Assembly (NCBI GenBank): GCA_027118455.1
Contig: JAJAYZ010000010.1
Span: forward strand, 1 to 39,534
Reading direction: 5' to 3'
Source: Actinomycetes bacterium
Lineage (GTDB): Bacteria; Actinomycetota; Actinomycetes; JAHEKZ01
DNA length: 39,534 nt
This document shows positions 8,756 to 16,756 of this stretch, piece after piece. The notes beneath the pieces were generated by a model, which worked only from the letters and a program-made list of their open reading frames with translations, ran no database searches and was not told where the DNA came from. The stretch's first letter is position 1; each line of letters starts with the position of its first letter. Position numbers and translations under genes: made by a program.

Positions 8756-9502
8756 GTGACCTCAACCTCAGACCATCTACGCCGCGCGTTGTCTGACGAT
8801 CCATCAGGACCGCGGCTCACCTTCTACGACGATGCCACTGGCGAGCGGATCGAGCTTTCCACCACCACGCTGGCGAACTGGGTGGCCAAGACGGTCAACC
8901 TGCTCACTCTGGAGTGCGGGGTGGGGCCGGGCTCGCTTGTGTCGCTCCACCTGCCGCGGCATTGGACCACCGCTGTGTGGGTGCTTGCCGCCGATGCCGT
9001 CGGCGCTGAGGTCAACTCCTACCCCGCCGCCGCTTCCGCTGGCAGCCCCGTCGACGTTGCCGTGATCGGCCCCGACCTCGTCGACGACCCTCCGCAGGCC
9101 GAGGAGGTCTTCGCCGTCTCCCTCGCGCCGTTGGCCGCGCCGTTCACGAGAGGCCTCCCCACCTTCGTGCGCGACTACACGCTCGAGGTCCGGGCGATGC
9201 CCGACCAGGTCAGCAGCCCCGCAGGCCCACCGGGGCCCCTCGGGACGCTGGCCGAGGCCCGCGCAGCGGCGCAGCGGCTCGAGCCGAGCGACCGCGTTGC
9301 GGCCCTCGGCGACCTGCGGGGCCTCCCGTCCCTGATCGACGACTGGCTAGCACCTCTGGCCGTGGGGGCCAGCGTGCTCTGGGTACGGAACCCCGACCCC
9401 GATCGGTGCGTCCCACGGTGGGTGACCGAACAGGTGACGGCTGTCTCGAGCACGCTGCCGAATGGGGTAGTTCTGCCCGAGGCGATTCGGCTCCTGAGCT
9501 GA
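8756..9502 (+). CDS. TIGR03089-family protein (AMP-binding-enzyme-like fragment)
   Basis: A 248-residue protein with the layout of the actinobacterial TIGR03089 family. The N-terminus (about 1-100) resembles the start of AMP-forming acyl-CoA synthetases: P-R-L-T-F-Y-D-D-A-T-G-E-R-I-E-L-S, then T-L-A-N-W-V-A-K-T, G-P-G-S-L-V-S-L-H-L-P, W-V-L-A-A-D-A-V-G-A-E-V. The later adenylation motifs (the STG-rich phosphate loop, the YGxTE motif and the catalytic lysine domain) are absent, so it is unlikely to adenylate on its own. In M. tuberculosis a member (Rv3268) sits beside the LCP gene Rv3267, and here it directly precedes an LCP gene by 44 bp. Function is unknown. Start GTG 8756 is chosen from the upstream TACCCT box and because the family begins just before L-R-R-A-L. 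Confidence 0.75.
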   Translation: MTSTSDHLRRALSDDPSGPRLTFYDDATGERIELSTTTLANWVAKTVNLLTLECGVGPGSLVSLHLPRHWTTAVWVLAADAVGAEVNSYPAAASAGSPVDVAVIGPDLVDDPPQAEEVFAVSLAPLAAPFTRGLPTFVRDYTLEVRAMPDQVSSPAGPPGPLGTLAEARAAAQRLEPSDRVAALGDLRGLPSLIDDWLAPLAVGASVLWVRNPDPDRCVPRWVTEQVTAVSSTLPNGVVLPEAIRLLS

Positions 9503-9510
9503 TCGGTCCG

Positions 9511-9541
9511 TATTCTGCTCACCGACCACTTCCAGTGAAGG
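9511..9541 (+). promoter_or_regulatory. Promoter -10 (TATTCT) and Shine-Dalgarno for the first LCP gene
   Basis: TATTCT at 9511-9516 fits TAnnnT. A GAAGG Shine-Dalgarno at 9537-9541 sits 5 nt before ATG 9547. The gene therefore has a short leader, unlike its leaderless neighbour. Confidence 0.4.
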
Positions 9542-9546
9542 ACCCG

Positions 9547-11013
9547 ATGACGCACAGCGCCCCCACCGGTGACGCAGCCACCGACGAGCCGACCGACGCT
9601 CCATCTGGTCATCCCAGGCTGCGCCGGACGCTGAAGTGGCTGGCCATCGTGGTCACCTTGCTCCTAGTCGCTGGCGCAGCCACCGGCTTCTACCTCTATC
9701 AACGACTCGAGGGAAACATCGGCGTTGTCGACGCCTTCAACCCCGATGTCGTCGGGACCGATCGCCCGTCCAAGGCTCCGGCGGCCGAAGGTCAAGACAC
9801 TCAACCGATGAACATCTTGGTGATGGGATCGGACACCCGAGCCGGCCAGGGAACGGGCTACGGCCCTGCAGCTGAAATCACTGGCGCTCGGTCGGACACC
9901 ACGTTGCTGGTTCACCTGCCGGCAGACCGCCAGAGCGCCTTGGTGGTCAGCATCCCCCGCGACACGATCATCGACGTGCCATCGTGCAAGACATCAACTG
10001 GGATGTCGTCCCCGTACACCGACCGTTTCAACTCCGCTTTCTCGATCGGCGGACCGGGTTGCACCATCAAGACCGTGGAACAGAACACCGGTGTCTTCAT
10101 CGACCACTTCGTCATCGTCGACTTCTCCGGATTCAACGACATCGTCGATGCGCTCGGTGGGGTCGACGTCTGTCTGCCCTACGCAGTCAACGAACCGAAG
10201 AGCGGCCTCAATCTGCAGGCGGGGACCAGCACAGTGACCGGTGACCAGGCACTGGCCTACGTCCGGGTCCGAGCGATCGGCACCGGCAGCGACATCGACC
10301 GGATCGGCCGTCAGCAGGCCTTTATCTCGTCGCTGATCACCAAGGCCCGCAGCTCTGGCACCTTGCTCAACCCGGTCAAACTCGTCCGCTTCCTCGACGC
10401 GGCCACCAAGTCTCTGACGACCGACCCTGAGCTCGCCAACCTCAACAAGCTGCGTCAGCTGGCCCAAGAGGTCCGTGGGATTCCTCCCAAGGACATCTCG
10501 TTCGTGACCACCCCGTGGCTGGTCAACCCGGCCGACCCCAACACCGTTGTCTGGAACACCGACAAGACCGACCCCCTGTGGGCTGCGATCGCCGCCGACC
10601 AAACCTGGCCACCTAAACCGCCGGAGCCGACGGTCATCGACGGTAAGCCACTCACGGTTGCTCCCGATGCGATGTCAGTCCTGGTGCTCAACGGGACGGG
10701 TGAGGACGGCATCGCCACAACGGCCGCAGCCAGGCTGAGCAAGCAGGGGTACAACGTCATCGGCATCGGAGACGCCGGCAGCACCGACTACCTCTCGACC
10801 GTTGTCCGCTATGACGTTGCTGGTGAAGAGGCGGCGCGCACCGTCGCTGCGTCACTTCCGGGCGCCACCCGGGTCAAGCAACTCGGCATCGGCACCACCA
10901 TCGAAGTCGTCGTCGGTCAGGACTGGCCAGGTGTCACCCCGGTGGTCGTCAAGAAGCCGCGCGACGAAAGCATCCGGCAGGCCAGCGACAACATCTGCAA
11001 CATCCCTGGCTGA
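9547..11013 (+). CDS. LytR-CpsA-Psr (LCP) family glycopolymer-peptidoglycan ligase with LytR_C domain
   Basis: A 488-residue type II membrane protein. The cytosolic N-terminus (1-28, ending RLRR) precedes one membrane helix (30-51, WLAIVVTLLLVAGAATGFYL). The LCP catalytic domain (about 88-250) shows N-I-L-V-M-G-S-D-T-R, A-R-S-D-T-T-L-L-V-H-L, V-S-I-P-R-D-T and D-A-L-G-G-V-D-V-C, the family's conserved arginine/aspartate motifs that bind the polyprenyl-pyrophosphate glycan. A LytR_C domain covers about 390-475 (VLVLNGTGEDGIATTAA). LCP enzymes transfer polymers such as arabinogalactan or teichoic acids from the lipid carrier to peptidoglycan, outside the membrane. The C-terminus N-I-C-N-I-P-G parallels D-D-I-C-G of the second LCP protein. 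It faces the damaged phosphatidyltransferase gene. Confidence 0.92.
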   Translation: MTHSAPTGDAATDEPTDAPSGHPRLRRTLKWLAIVVTLLLVAGAATGFYLYQRLEGNIGVVDAFNPDVVGTDRPSKAPAAEGQDTQPMNILVMGSDTRAGQGTGYGPAAEITGARSDTTLLVHLPADRQSALVVSIPRDTIIDVPSCKTSTGMSSPYTDRFNSAFSIGGPGCTIKTVEQNTGVFIDHFVIVDFSGFNDIVDALGGVDVCLPYAVNEPKSGLNLQAGTSTVTGDQALAYVRVRAIGTGSDIDRIGRQQAFISSLITKARSSGTLLNPVKLVRFLDAATKSLTTDPELANLNKLRQLAQEVRGIPPKDISFVTTPWLVNPADPNTVVWNTDKTDPLWAAIAADQTWPPKPPEPTVIDGKPLTVAPDAMSVLVLNGTGEDGIATTAAARLSKQGYNVIGIGDAGSTDYLSTVVRYDVAGEEAARTVAASLPGATRVKQLGIGTTIEVVVGQDWPGVTPVVVKKPRDESIRQASDNICNIPG

Positions 11014-11286
11014 GAAACGCTTCACCTCGCGCTCGGCGAACCGACCAGAACTCTCGGCGGCATACAGAACGGCGAGCACATTGACCACCAGCGCCCGCCC
11101 GAAGGCACCCAGCCCAACGGCACCGATCCACGCCAGGGTGATGGGCAAAGCATCCGGTTGGGCGACGGCCGCCGCGACAAGTACCACCGCTGATTTGACC
11201 ACCAAGGTGAAGGGCGGCACCCAGGCAGCGGCCCGCGTTGCCAGGGTGCGCCGTACAAGTGAAAGCTGCGGGTCCTGCCGACCCAC
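11014..11286 (-). pseudogene. C-terminal membrane domain remnant, downstream of an in-frame stop (DUF5941-like)
   Basis: Two codons after the TAA at 11290-11292, the same frame continues: V-G-R-Q-D-P-Q-L-S-L-V-R-R-T-L, then two hydrophobic helices (W-V-P-P-F-T-L-V-V-K-S-A-V-V-L-V and L-P-I-T-L-A-W-I-G-A-V-G-L-G). This order resembles the last part of actinobacterial DUF5941 proteins, in which a CDP-alcohol phosphatidyltransferase domain is followed by further membrane helices. I see it as the tail of the preceding reading frame cut off by a nonsense change. The frame stays open to 10852, deep into the antisense of the LCP gene, so the natural end is also unclear. GTG 11286 could restart translation, but no Shine-Dalgarno sequence supports it. 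Confidence 0.45.
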
Positions 11287-11289
11287 AAG

Positions 11290-12528
11290 TTAGGCCATCG
11301 GGCCGGGGTCGGGCTGGTCGAGGAACTCTCTTTGGGCAGCTGGCGGCGGACGCAGTGCGCCGACGAAGACGAGACCGGCCACTGCACTGGCGCCAGCAAA
11401 GACGGCCAGAACCGCCAGCAGCTGGGCAAACGGCAGGACCAGCAGCCCGACGACGGTCAGCACGGCTCCGTCGCCGCGCGACACGCTGAACGGCAACCAC
11501 GGGGGTACGGGCCGTCCGGGAGGTGGAGGCAGCGCCGCCAAGACGGGCTCGTCGAGCCGGTCCAGGGGCAGCCGGATCGGCACGGGATTTCCCCCGACCC
11601 ACGAGCGGTCCGACTCGCCGCTGCAGCCAGGTGGGCCCGGGTCAGGGCGGCCAGGACAGCCGTGGCCAACCCCCACCGCGGAGTTCCGAACTGAGCTGCC
11701 CCGATGGCCACTCCGATCACTAGGGCCCCCTCACGGAGCCGATCGCTGGTGACGTCCAGCCGAGCGCCGAACGCCGTCACAGTGCGCCGAGCCCTTGCCA
11801 ACATGCCATCGACCCGCTCGAGCAGCACCGAGAGCAGCAGGAAGAGCGCAGCGACCGCGGCGCCCGTTCGGGTTCCGGTCGCCGTCAGCAGCCCGGACAG
11901 CAGTGCCGCGGCCACGCTGACTGCCGTCACCGCGTTGGCGCCCGACGCCGGCCCGCCAGGCGACCACCGCGGCACTCTCGGCGACCCAGCGCCCTAGCAC
12001 CCGATCGACCACACCTTGGGGCGAACCGGCAGCGGCGTTGATGCGAAGCCGTCGCTCCGCATCGACGTCGAGCAGGTCAGTGTCTGCATCGGCGGCGTCA
12101 ACACGCAAGAGGCCAAGGCCGGCGTGGGTCGGCTCGCCGATCTGGTGTACCCCCGGCCCAGCGGTGACCACCACATCAGCAACGACTCGAAGAGGAGCTG
12201 CCGAGCTTTGCTCCCCTGGTGCAGCGGTCGGCCATCTCTCGGCGGCCAGAACGACGGTGCCAACTGCAGCCTCGACCTCTTCGACGGTCACCACCCCGCC
12301 GAGCGAGTCGGCGTCAAGAAGCAGAACCGGTGCCGGCACACCTGCCATGGCATCGGCGATGGCTCTCATCACGTCGGCCGTGTCGCCTCGGGTCGTCACA
12401 TGGTGCATCGCCTGCACCATGGTGTTCGACGGAGCAACGAGGTGGACGTCGTGGCCCCGGCCTTCGAGGCGCTTGAGCCATTCCTGCGCCAGGTCTCCGC
12501 CACCGGGGGCGACCAGCACGACCGTCAC
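11290..12528 (-). pseudogene. CDP-alcohol phosphatidyltransferase (DUF5941-type) gene with two compensating frameshifts
   Basis: Translation from GTG/ATG-overlap start 12528 gives an N-terminal alpha/beta domain of about 190 residues (V-L-V-A-P-G-G-G-D-L-A; V-L-L-L-D-A-D-S-L-G-G; looks like a degenerate nucleotidyltransferase). At the GGG run 11941-11943 the frame must gain one base to continue as W-R-A-G-V-G / A-N-A-V-T-A-V-S-V, entering the CDP-alcohol phosphatidyltransferase domain with D-G-M-L-A-R-x8-G-x3-D-x3-D. Near 11583-11587 it must shift back (G-S-G-E-I-P / V-P-I-R-L-P-L-D-R-L-D). It ends at TAA 11290. The first metal-binding aspartate of the motif is glutamate (E-R-V-D-G). The start overlaps the ATPase stop by 4 nt, so it was part of the exporter operon. 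Real decay or local sequence error are both possible. Confidence 0.65.
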
Positions 12529-13535
12529 GGTCGGGCCTCAGGTCCCCCGATCGCCTCAGGCGTCCCGGGCTTGCCTGTGAGGTCGTCCCCCTCGTCGTCG
12601 TCGTCGAGGTCGACATCTGAGACTGGGGCAAGCCCACCGGCTGCGCGACGCTCAGCCGCTCTGCGACGCTGCCTGCGCTCGCGCCGCGCTTTCTTGCGCT
12701 CACCCCTCCATCCCGGGTGCCCCTCCATCTCCCGGTCGGAGTTGTACTGCTGCAGCACTTCACCAATGTCACCGTCGGCCTGAACCCTGCCCTTGCGCAG
12801 GTAGATCCCACGGGTGCACAAGCGTTGCAGCTGACGTTCGCTGTGCGAGACCAAGAAGAGCGTCTTTCCACCCGCCAGCATGGTGTCGAGCCGCTCGTAG
12901 GCCTTACGCTTGAAGGACTGGTCACCGACCGACAGGGTCTCGTCGATGATCACTGTTGGCTCGTTGAGCGAGGTGATCAGCGAGAAGGCCACCCGAGTTC
13001 GCATCCCGCTGGAGAGGTGCCGGAAGGGGGTGTCGACGAAGTCACCGACCTCGGCAAAGTCGATGATGTCGTCAAATCGTTCCTCGACCTCGTCGCGCAG
13101 CATGCCGTGCAGTCCGCCGACGATGTGCAGGTTGTCGCGGACCGTGAGGTCTGCCTTGAACCCACCGGAGATGTTGACAAGTGGCGCGACCCCGCCGACC
13201 AAGCGCACCCAGCCCTCATCAGGAATCAACGTGCCGGCAACAAGCTTGAGCAAGGTGCTCTTGCCCTGCCCGTTCGCACCGAGGATGCCAACCGACTCAC
13301 CCTGGGCGATCTGGAACGAGACGTTTCTCAGTGCCCAGAACTCGCTCTTCGCGCGTCCCCGATCGGGGCGCCGGAGATCGGAGAGCCGACGGTTGCGGAT
13401 GCGGTTACGCCGGAACTTGATGCCGAGCTCGTGCGACTCGATCGCGATCGGTGCATCGACAACATCGACTCGGGTCGGCTGATCGGGAGCGGGAGCGTCA
13501 CCGGGCGAAGAGGTGTCCATCGACGGAGTGTCCAT
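12525..13535 (-). CDS. ABC transporter ATP-binding protein, Wzt/TagH type (polysaccharide or teichoic acid export)
   Basis: A 336-residue cytosolic ATPase. Walker A is G-A-N-G-Q-G-K-S-T (86-94), the signature L-S-S-G-M (174-178), Walker B V-I-I-D-E (195-199) and the H-loop histidine H231 in LVSHS. The 'LSSGM' signature and the F-W-A-L-R-N-V-S-F strand are typical of the Wzt/TagH group that energises O-antigen or teichoic acid export. Residues 270-336 form an unusual tail: a strongly basic stretch (K-K-A-R-R-E-R-R-Q-R-R-R) followed by an acidic one (D-V-D-L-D-D-D-D-E); it lacks the carbohydrate-binding domain of long Wzt proteins. Its start shares one base with the permease stop (TGATG), so the two are translationally coupled. 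Met6 is an alternative start. Confidence 0.88.
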   Translation of the reverse strand: MDTPSMDTSSPGDAPAPDQPTRVDVVDAPIAIESHELGIKFRRNRIRNRRLSDLRRPDRGRAKSEFWALRNVSFQIAQGESVGILGANGQGKSTLLKLVAGTLIPDEGWVRLVGGVAPLVNISGGFKADLTVRDNLHIVGGLHGMLRDEVEERFDDIIDFAEVGDFVDTPFRHLSSGMRTRVAFSLITSLNEPTVIIDETLSVGDQSFKRKAYERLDTMLAGGKTLFLVSHSERQLQRLCTRGIYLRKGRVQADGDIGEVLQQYNSDREMEGHPGWRGERKKARRERRQRRRAAERRAAGGLAPVSDVDLDDDDEGDDLTGKPGTPEAIGGPEARP

Positions 13536-14446
13536 CAGAGCTCCTTCAGGACACGTGGCTCAAGCCGACGAAAGAGCCGCCATCCGACGACAAAACAGAG
13601 CGCAGACAGCACCGCTGACAAACTCAACAGGGCCACGACGTCGTCAGTGTTGCGGGGAAACAGAACAGCATGGTACGTGTTCAAGATACCGACCAGCGGG
13701 TTCAACGCGTAGACCCATTGCAGCCAGTCCGGCCAACCTCTGTCCGCAAACACCCCCGCAAGGGTGCCGAGGCCGTAGATCACCGGTGACAAGTAGCGGT
13801 AGAGCGTCGTGAAGATCCGCACAATCCGGTGCACATCGGGATAGAGCATGCAGAGCGGCGACAGAGTCAGCCCCAGTCCGACGTTGAAGAGAAACTGCAC
13901 AGCGAACGCCAGCGGGAGGACGAACACCCACCAAGTGACCGAAACCTTCTGATCGGTGAAGACCATGAAGAACAGCACGAAGACGACAGTGATCGGCAGC
14001 GTGAAGAGAAACTCGATGAACCGCGACGCGACCGACCGCAGCACCCAGATCTCGCGGGGCAGGCTCGATGACGTCACCAGCTTGGCGTCGTTGCCGAGCA
14101 GCCGACCAGAATCACCGAGCACGTGCGCCGTCCACTGGAAGGGCAAGATGCCGGTGAGCAGCCACAGGATGTACGGCTGCTCATCGATGCTTCCGCGAGC
14201 CACGATGACTCCGAAGACGAACCAGTAGACGAGGGTCAGCAGCAGCGGGTCGAGCAGCGTCCAGGCGAAGCCGAGCACTGAGTCGCTGTAGCGAACCTTG
14301 AGGTCACGGATGATGAGAATGTGCAAGATCCGACGGTTGACCCAGATCGCGCGCGCCCGCGCCATGGCGGACGGACGGTGAGCCGGCGTGGCTGAGTTTT
14401 CTGCCGGCTGGGTCGAATCTGCCGACGCGGGAGAGGACGCAGTCAT
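13535..14446 (-). CDS. ABC transporter permease, Wzm/TagG type
   Basis: A 303-residue ABC-2 type membrane protein with about six helices. After a polar N-terminus of 37 residues come R-I-L-H-I-L-I-I-R-D-L-K-V-R-Y-S-D-S-V-L-G-F-A-W-T-L-L-D-P-L, the hallmark of the TagG/Wzm/RfbA family, then helices near residues 65-85, 145-165, 175-200, 210-235 and 270-290. With the ATPase encoded next, it should move an undecaprenyl-linked glycopolymer across the membrane. The pair lies between two LCP ligase genes, which would attach the exported polymer to peptidoglycan. The gene heads a leftward operon (permease, ATPase, phosphatidyltransferase), divergent from the second LCP gene across 214 bp. The polymer itself is not identified. 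Confidence 0.88.
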   Translation of the reverse strand: MTASSPASADSTQPAENSATPAHRPSAMARARAIWVNRRILHILIIRDLKVRYSDSVLGFAWTLLDPLLLTLVYWFVFGVIVARGSIDEQPYILWLLTGILPFQWTAHVLGDSGRLLGNDAKLVTSSSLPREIWVLRSVASRFIEFLFTLPITVVFVLFFMVFTDQKVSVTWWVFVLPLAFAVQFLFNVGLGLTLSPLCMLYPDVHRIVRIFTTLYRYLSPVIYGLGTLAGVFADRGWPDWLQWVYALNPLVGILNTYHAVLFPRNTDDVVALLSLSAVLSALCFVVGWRLFRRLEPRVLKEL

Positions 14447-14580
14447 GGGATGTTCGACACACTATCGCGCATCGGTGCCGAGACCCGCATGTCACCCCGC
14501 GCCATCGGGGCCAGCCCTGCGCATCGGCGCGCCGATCCAGGTGATGGCCGGTCCCTCCCCTACCCTCGAAGAGCCTTGAG

Positions 14581-14608
14581 CGCGGGAACCGCAAGTACGG
14601 CTCCCGCG
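14581..14608. promoter_or_regulatory. Inverted repeat in the 214-bp divergent region between the ABC permease and LCP genes
   Basis: CGCGGGAACCG (14581-14591), a 6-nt spacer CAAGTA, then CGGCTCCCGCG (14598-14608): ten of eleven positions pair. A TACCCT box at 14561-14566 (+) lies just upstream, so a rightward transcript would carry this as a leader hairpin; alternatively it is a protein-binding dyad. It could act on the LCP gene, the ABC operon or both. No regulator is known. Confidence 0.4.
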
Positions 14609-14660
14609 TCCCATACCCGTCACGTGCGTGCCTACCCCCGCCCCTGGAGATCTGCCACCG

Positions 14661-16091
14661 ATGAGCGCCGTTCTTCCCCCGGAGCTCTCGCCACGCCCCA
14701 CCGCGGCGAGCGCCGCGAGGTCTGGCACCCGCCGCTGGGTGACCTGGCTCACAACCGCGCTGGCCGCCGTGGTGCTGGTGACCAGCACCGGCGGCTGGGT
14801 GATGGCCACCTATTACGACGGAAAGATCAGTCGCATTCTCGGGCTGTCGGGGCTGAGCGGTGAGACCAGTGGCCCACTCACCATCTTGATCGTCGGCTCG
14901 GACAGTCGCGAAGGCCTCTCCTTGCAGGAGGCGCGCCAACTTGGCACCGGCACAGCGGCGAACAGCTCCGCCGGTCAGCGGTCGGACACCATGATGCTGC
15001 TGCACATTGCTGGAGACCGAAAGAGCGCAACGGTCGTCAGTCTTCCGCGCGACTCTTACGTCACGATCCCTGACTACACCGATGACCAGGGCAAGAAGCA
15101 CTCGGCGAGCAAGAACAAGCTCAACGCCGCCTACGCACTCGGGGGGGCACCCCTGCTCATCGAGACCGTGAAGAACGAGACTGGCCTGAGCATCGACCAC
15201 TACGTCGAGGTCGGCTTCGCCGGTGTCGTCAATATGGTCGATGCGCTCGGCGGTGTTGATGTCTGCGTGCCGTCGGCCGTTGACGACTGGCGCAGCGGGC
15301 TCAAGCTCGATGCCGGCAAGTCGCACGTCGACGGGCTGATGGGCCTGGCGTACGTCCGGGCGCGTTACATCGACCCCACGGCCGACATCGGCCGCATGCA
15401 GCGCCAGCAGCGCTTTCTGGGTTCGATGTTCCAAGAAGCCACCAGCGCTCGCGTGCTGCTCGACCCGACCAAGCTCAATGCCTTCCTCGGCGCTGCCCTC
15501 GACTCGGTGAAGATCGACGAAGGAATGTCGCGCGACATTCTGCTCGAGCTCGCCGGCGAGATCCAGGGACTGACTCCCCAGGACATTCGCTTCCTCACCG
15601 TGCCGCTCTCCAATGTCAACCTGGCGACCCCGGTGGGCAGCTCGGTCCTCTGGGACGAGAAGCAGGCGCAGGTGGTCTTCGACTCCATCAAGAACGACCA
15701 ACCACTGGTCAAGGAGAAGAAGGGCCCGACCGTTCCCAAGGCGCCATCTGACATCAACGTTCAAGCGCTGAATGGAAGCACAGTCGAGGGGCTCGCCTCC
15801 ACCGCCAGCGCCGACCTGGACAAAGCCGGCTACACGATTGCCACTTCGCCAGCCAACGCCGACAGCAGCGACGTGGCGACGACGATAATTCGCTACGACC
15901 CGCGATGGGACACCTCGCTCAAGACGCTGCAGGCCGCCTTCCCCGACGCGACGGTCGAAGAGGTCGCCGGACTCGGTGGAACCTTCCAGATCGTCGTAGG
16001 TACCGAGTACGTCAAGCCTGCCGGTGTTCGCGTTGCCAAGCAGGACAACGAGCTCGGTTCGCACACCGCAGCTGACGACATTTGCGGCTGA
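14661..16091 (+). CDS. LytR-CpsA-Psr (LCP) family glycopolymer-peptidoglycan ligase (second copy)
   Basis: A 476-residue type II membrane protein with one helix near residues 29-51 (W-V-T-W-L-T-T-A-L-A-A-V-V-L-V). The LCP domain shows L-T-I-L-I-V-G-S-D-S-R, Q-R-S-D-T-M-M-L-L-H-I, V-S-L-P-R-D-S-Y-V and D-A-L-G-G-V-D-V-C; the LytR_C domain (about residues 365-460) starts I-N-V-Q-A-L-N-G-S-T-V-E-G-L-A. Architecture and C-terminus (D-D-I-C-G) match the LCP protein encoded 3.6 kb to the left, so the two are paralogues flanking the exporter. I use ATG 14661, with GGAGA ten nt upstream; GTG 14628 would add 11 residues and cannot be excluded. It is convergent with the thioesterase gene. Confidence 0.9.
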   Translation: MSAVLPPELSPRPTAASAARSGTRRWVTWLTTALAAVVLVTSTGGWVMATYYDGKISRILGLSGLSGETSGPLTILIVGSDSREGLSLQEARQLGTGTAANSSAGQRSDTMMLLHIAGDRKSATVVSLPRDSYVTIPDYTDDQGKKHSASKNKLNAAYALGGAPLLIETVKNETGLSIDHYVEVGFAGVVNMVDALGGVDVCVPSAVDDWRSGLKLDAGKSHVDGLMGLAYVRARYIDPTADIGRMQRQQRFLGSMFQEATSARVLLDPTKLNAFLGAALDSVKIDEGMSRDILLELAGEIQGLTPQDIRFLTVPLSNVNLATPVGSSVLWDEKQAQVVFDSIKNDQPLVKEKKGPTVPKAPSDINVQALNGSTVEGLASTASADLDKAGYTIATSPANADSSDVATTIIRYDPRWDTSLKTLQAAFPDATVEEVAGLGGTFQIVVGTEYVKPAGVRVAKQDNELGSHTAADDICG

Positions 16092-16126
16092 ACGGGGCGG
16101 CTGACCTCTAGCGTCGAACTGCAGGG

Positions 16127-16624
16127 CTAGCCATCACCAGCGCGCAGCCGGGCAATCTCGTCGCGCCGCGCCAGCCGGTGCTGCCTGCGGATCTGCGCCT
16201 CTTCCAGCCGCCGGCGCTCCTCATCGCTCTCAGCCAGGACCGAGGGCACCGGTCGGGGTTGCCCTTCATCGTCAACGGCGACAAAGACCAGATACGCCGA
16301 GGCTACGTGCACCGGCGGGTCGATCTCGTTCCAACGCTCAGAGGTGACCAGGACCCCCACCTCCATCGAGGTTCGGCCGGCCCAGTTCACCTGGGCGTGG
16401 GCGTGGATCAAGTCACCCACCCGTACCGGGCGGAGAAAGACCATCTCATCCATCGAGACCGTGACCGCTGGCCCCTTGCTGTGCCGCCCAGCAGCTGCAC
16501 CGGCCACCGAGTCGACCATCCGCATCACGACGCCTCCGTGCACCGTGCCGAGCAAGTTGACGTCCAACGACGTCATGATCTGCGTCAGCGTCGTACGTGC
16601 AGCATGTGCGGGAACAGGTTTCAT
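16127..16624 (-). CDS. Acyl-CoA thioesterase, hotdog fold (YciA/BACH type)
   Basis: A 165-residue single hotdog-domain protein. The segment M-T-S-L-D-V-N-L-L-G-T-V-H-G-G-V-V-M-R-M-V-D (about residues 17-38) carries the N..G..HGG....D pattern at the active site of YciA/BACH acyl-CoA thioesterases, followed by T-V-S-M-D-E-M-V-F-L-R-P-V-R-V-G-D and a strand A-Y-L-V-F-V-A-V-D. It should hydrolyse acyl-CoA to free acid and CoA in the cytosol; chain-length preference is unknown. The C-terminal 35 residues are a charged helix rich in Glu/Arg. ATG 16624 fits the family N-terminus; longer in-frame readings lack hotdog similarity and run into the divergent promoter region. Confidence 0.85.
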   Translation of the reverse strand: MKPVPAHAARTTLTQIMTSLDVNLLGTVHGGVVMRMVDSVAGAAAGRHSKGPAVTVSMDEMVFLRPVRVGDLIHAHAQVNWAGRTSMEVGVLVTSERWNEIDPPVHVASAYLVFVAVDDEGQPRPVPSVLAESDEERRRLEEAQIRRQHRLARRDEIARLRAGDG

Positions 16625-16756
16625 GCGTTCATCCAAGCACGCGTTCGTTAGCCTTCGGTTCAACCAACCCCGAAGAGCTGAACGGGGCTCACCGAGGGGG
16701 TGCGTGGCACTGGAACTCGGTCTGCGACCAGCTCGCCACAATGGGGACGCTGAGTA

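Noticed and set aside
11583-11943. Programmed ribosomal frameshifting in the phosphatidyltransferase gene
   Set aside because: Two opposite shifts would be needed, no slippery heptamer or stimulatory structure is evident, and a nonsense codon follows. Mutation or sequence error is simpler.
14304-16064. A 586-codon open frame antisense to the second LCP gene
   Set aside because: It is the complement of a high-GC gene with strong codon bias; its translation (Arg/Gly/Val/His-rich, no recognisable motif) covers a well-conserved LCP protein.
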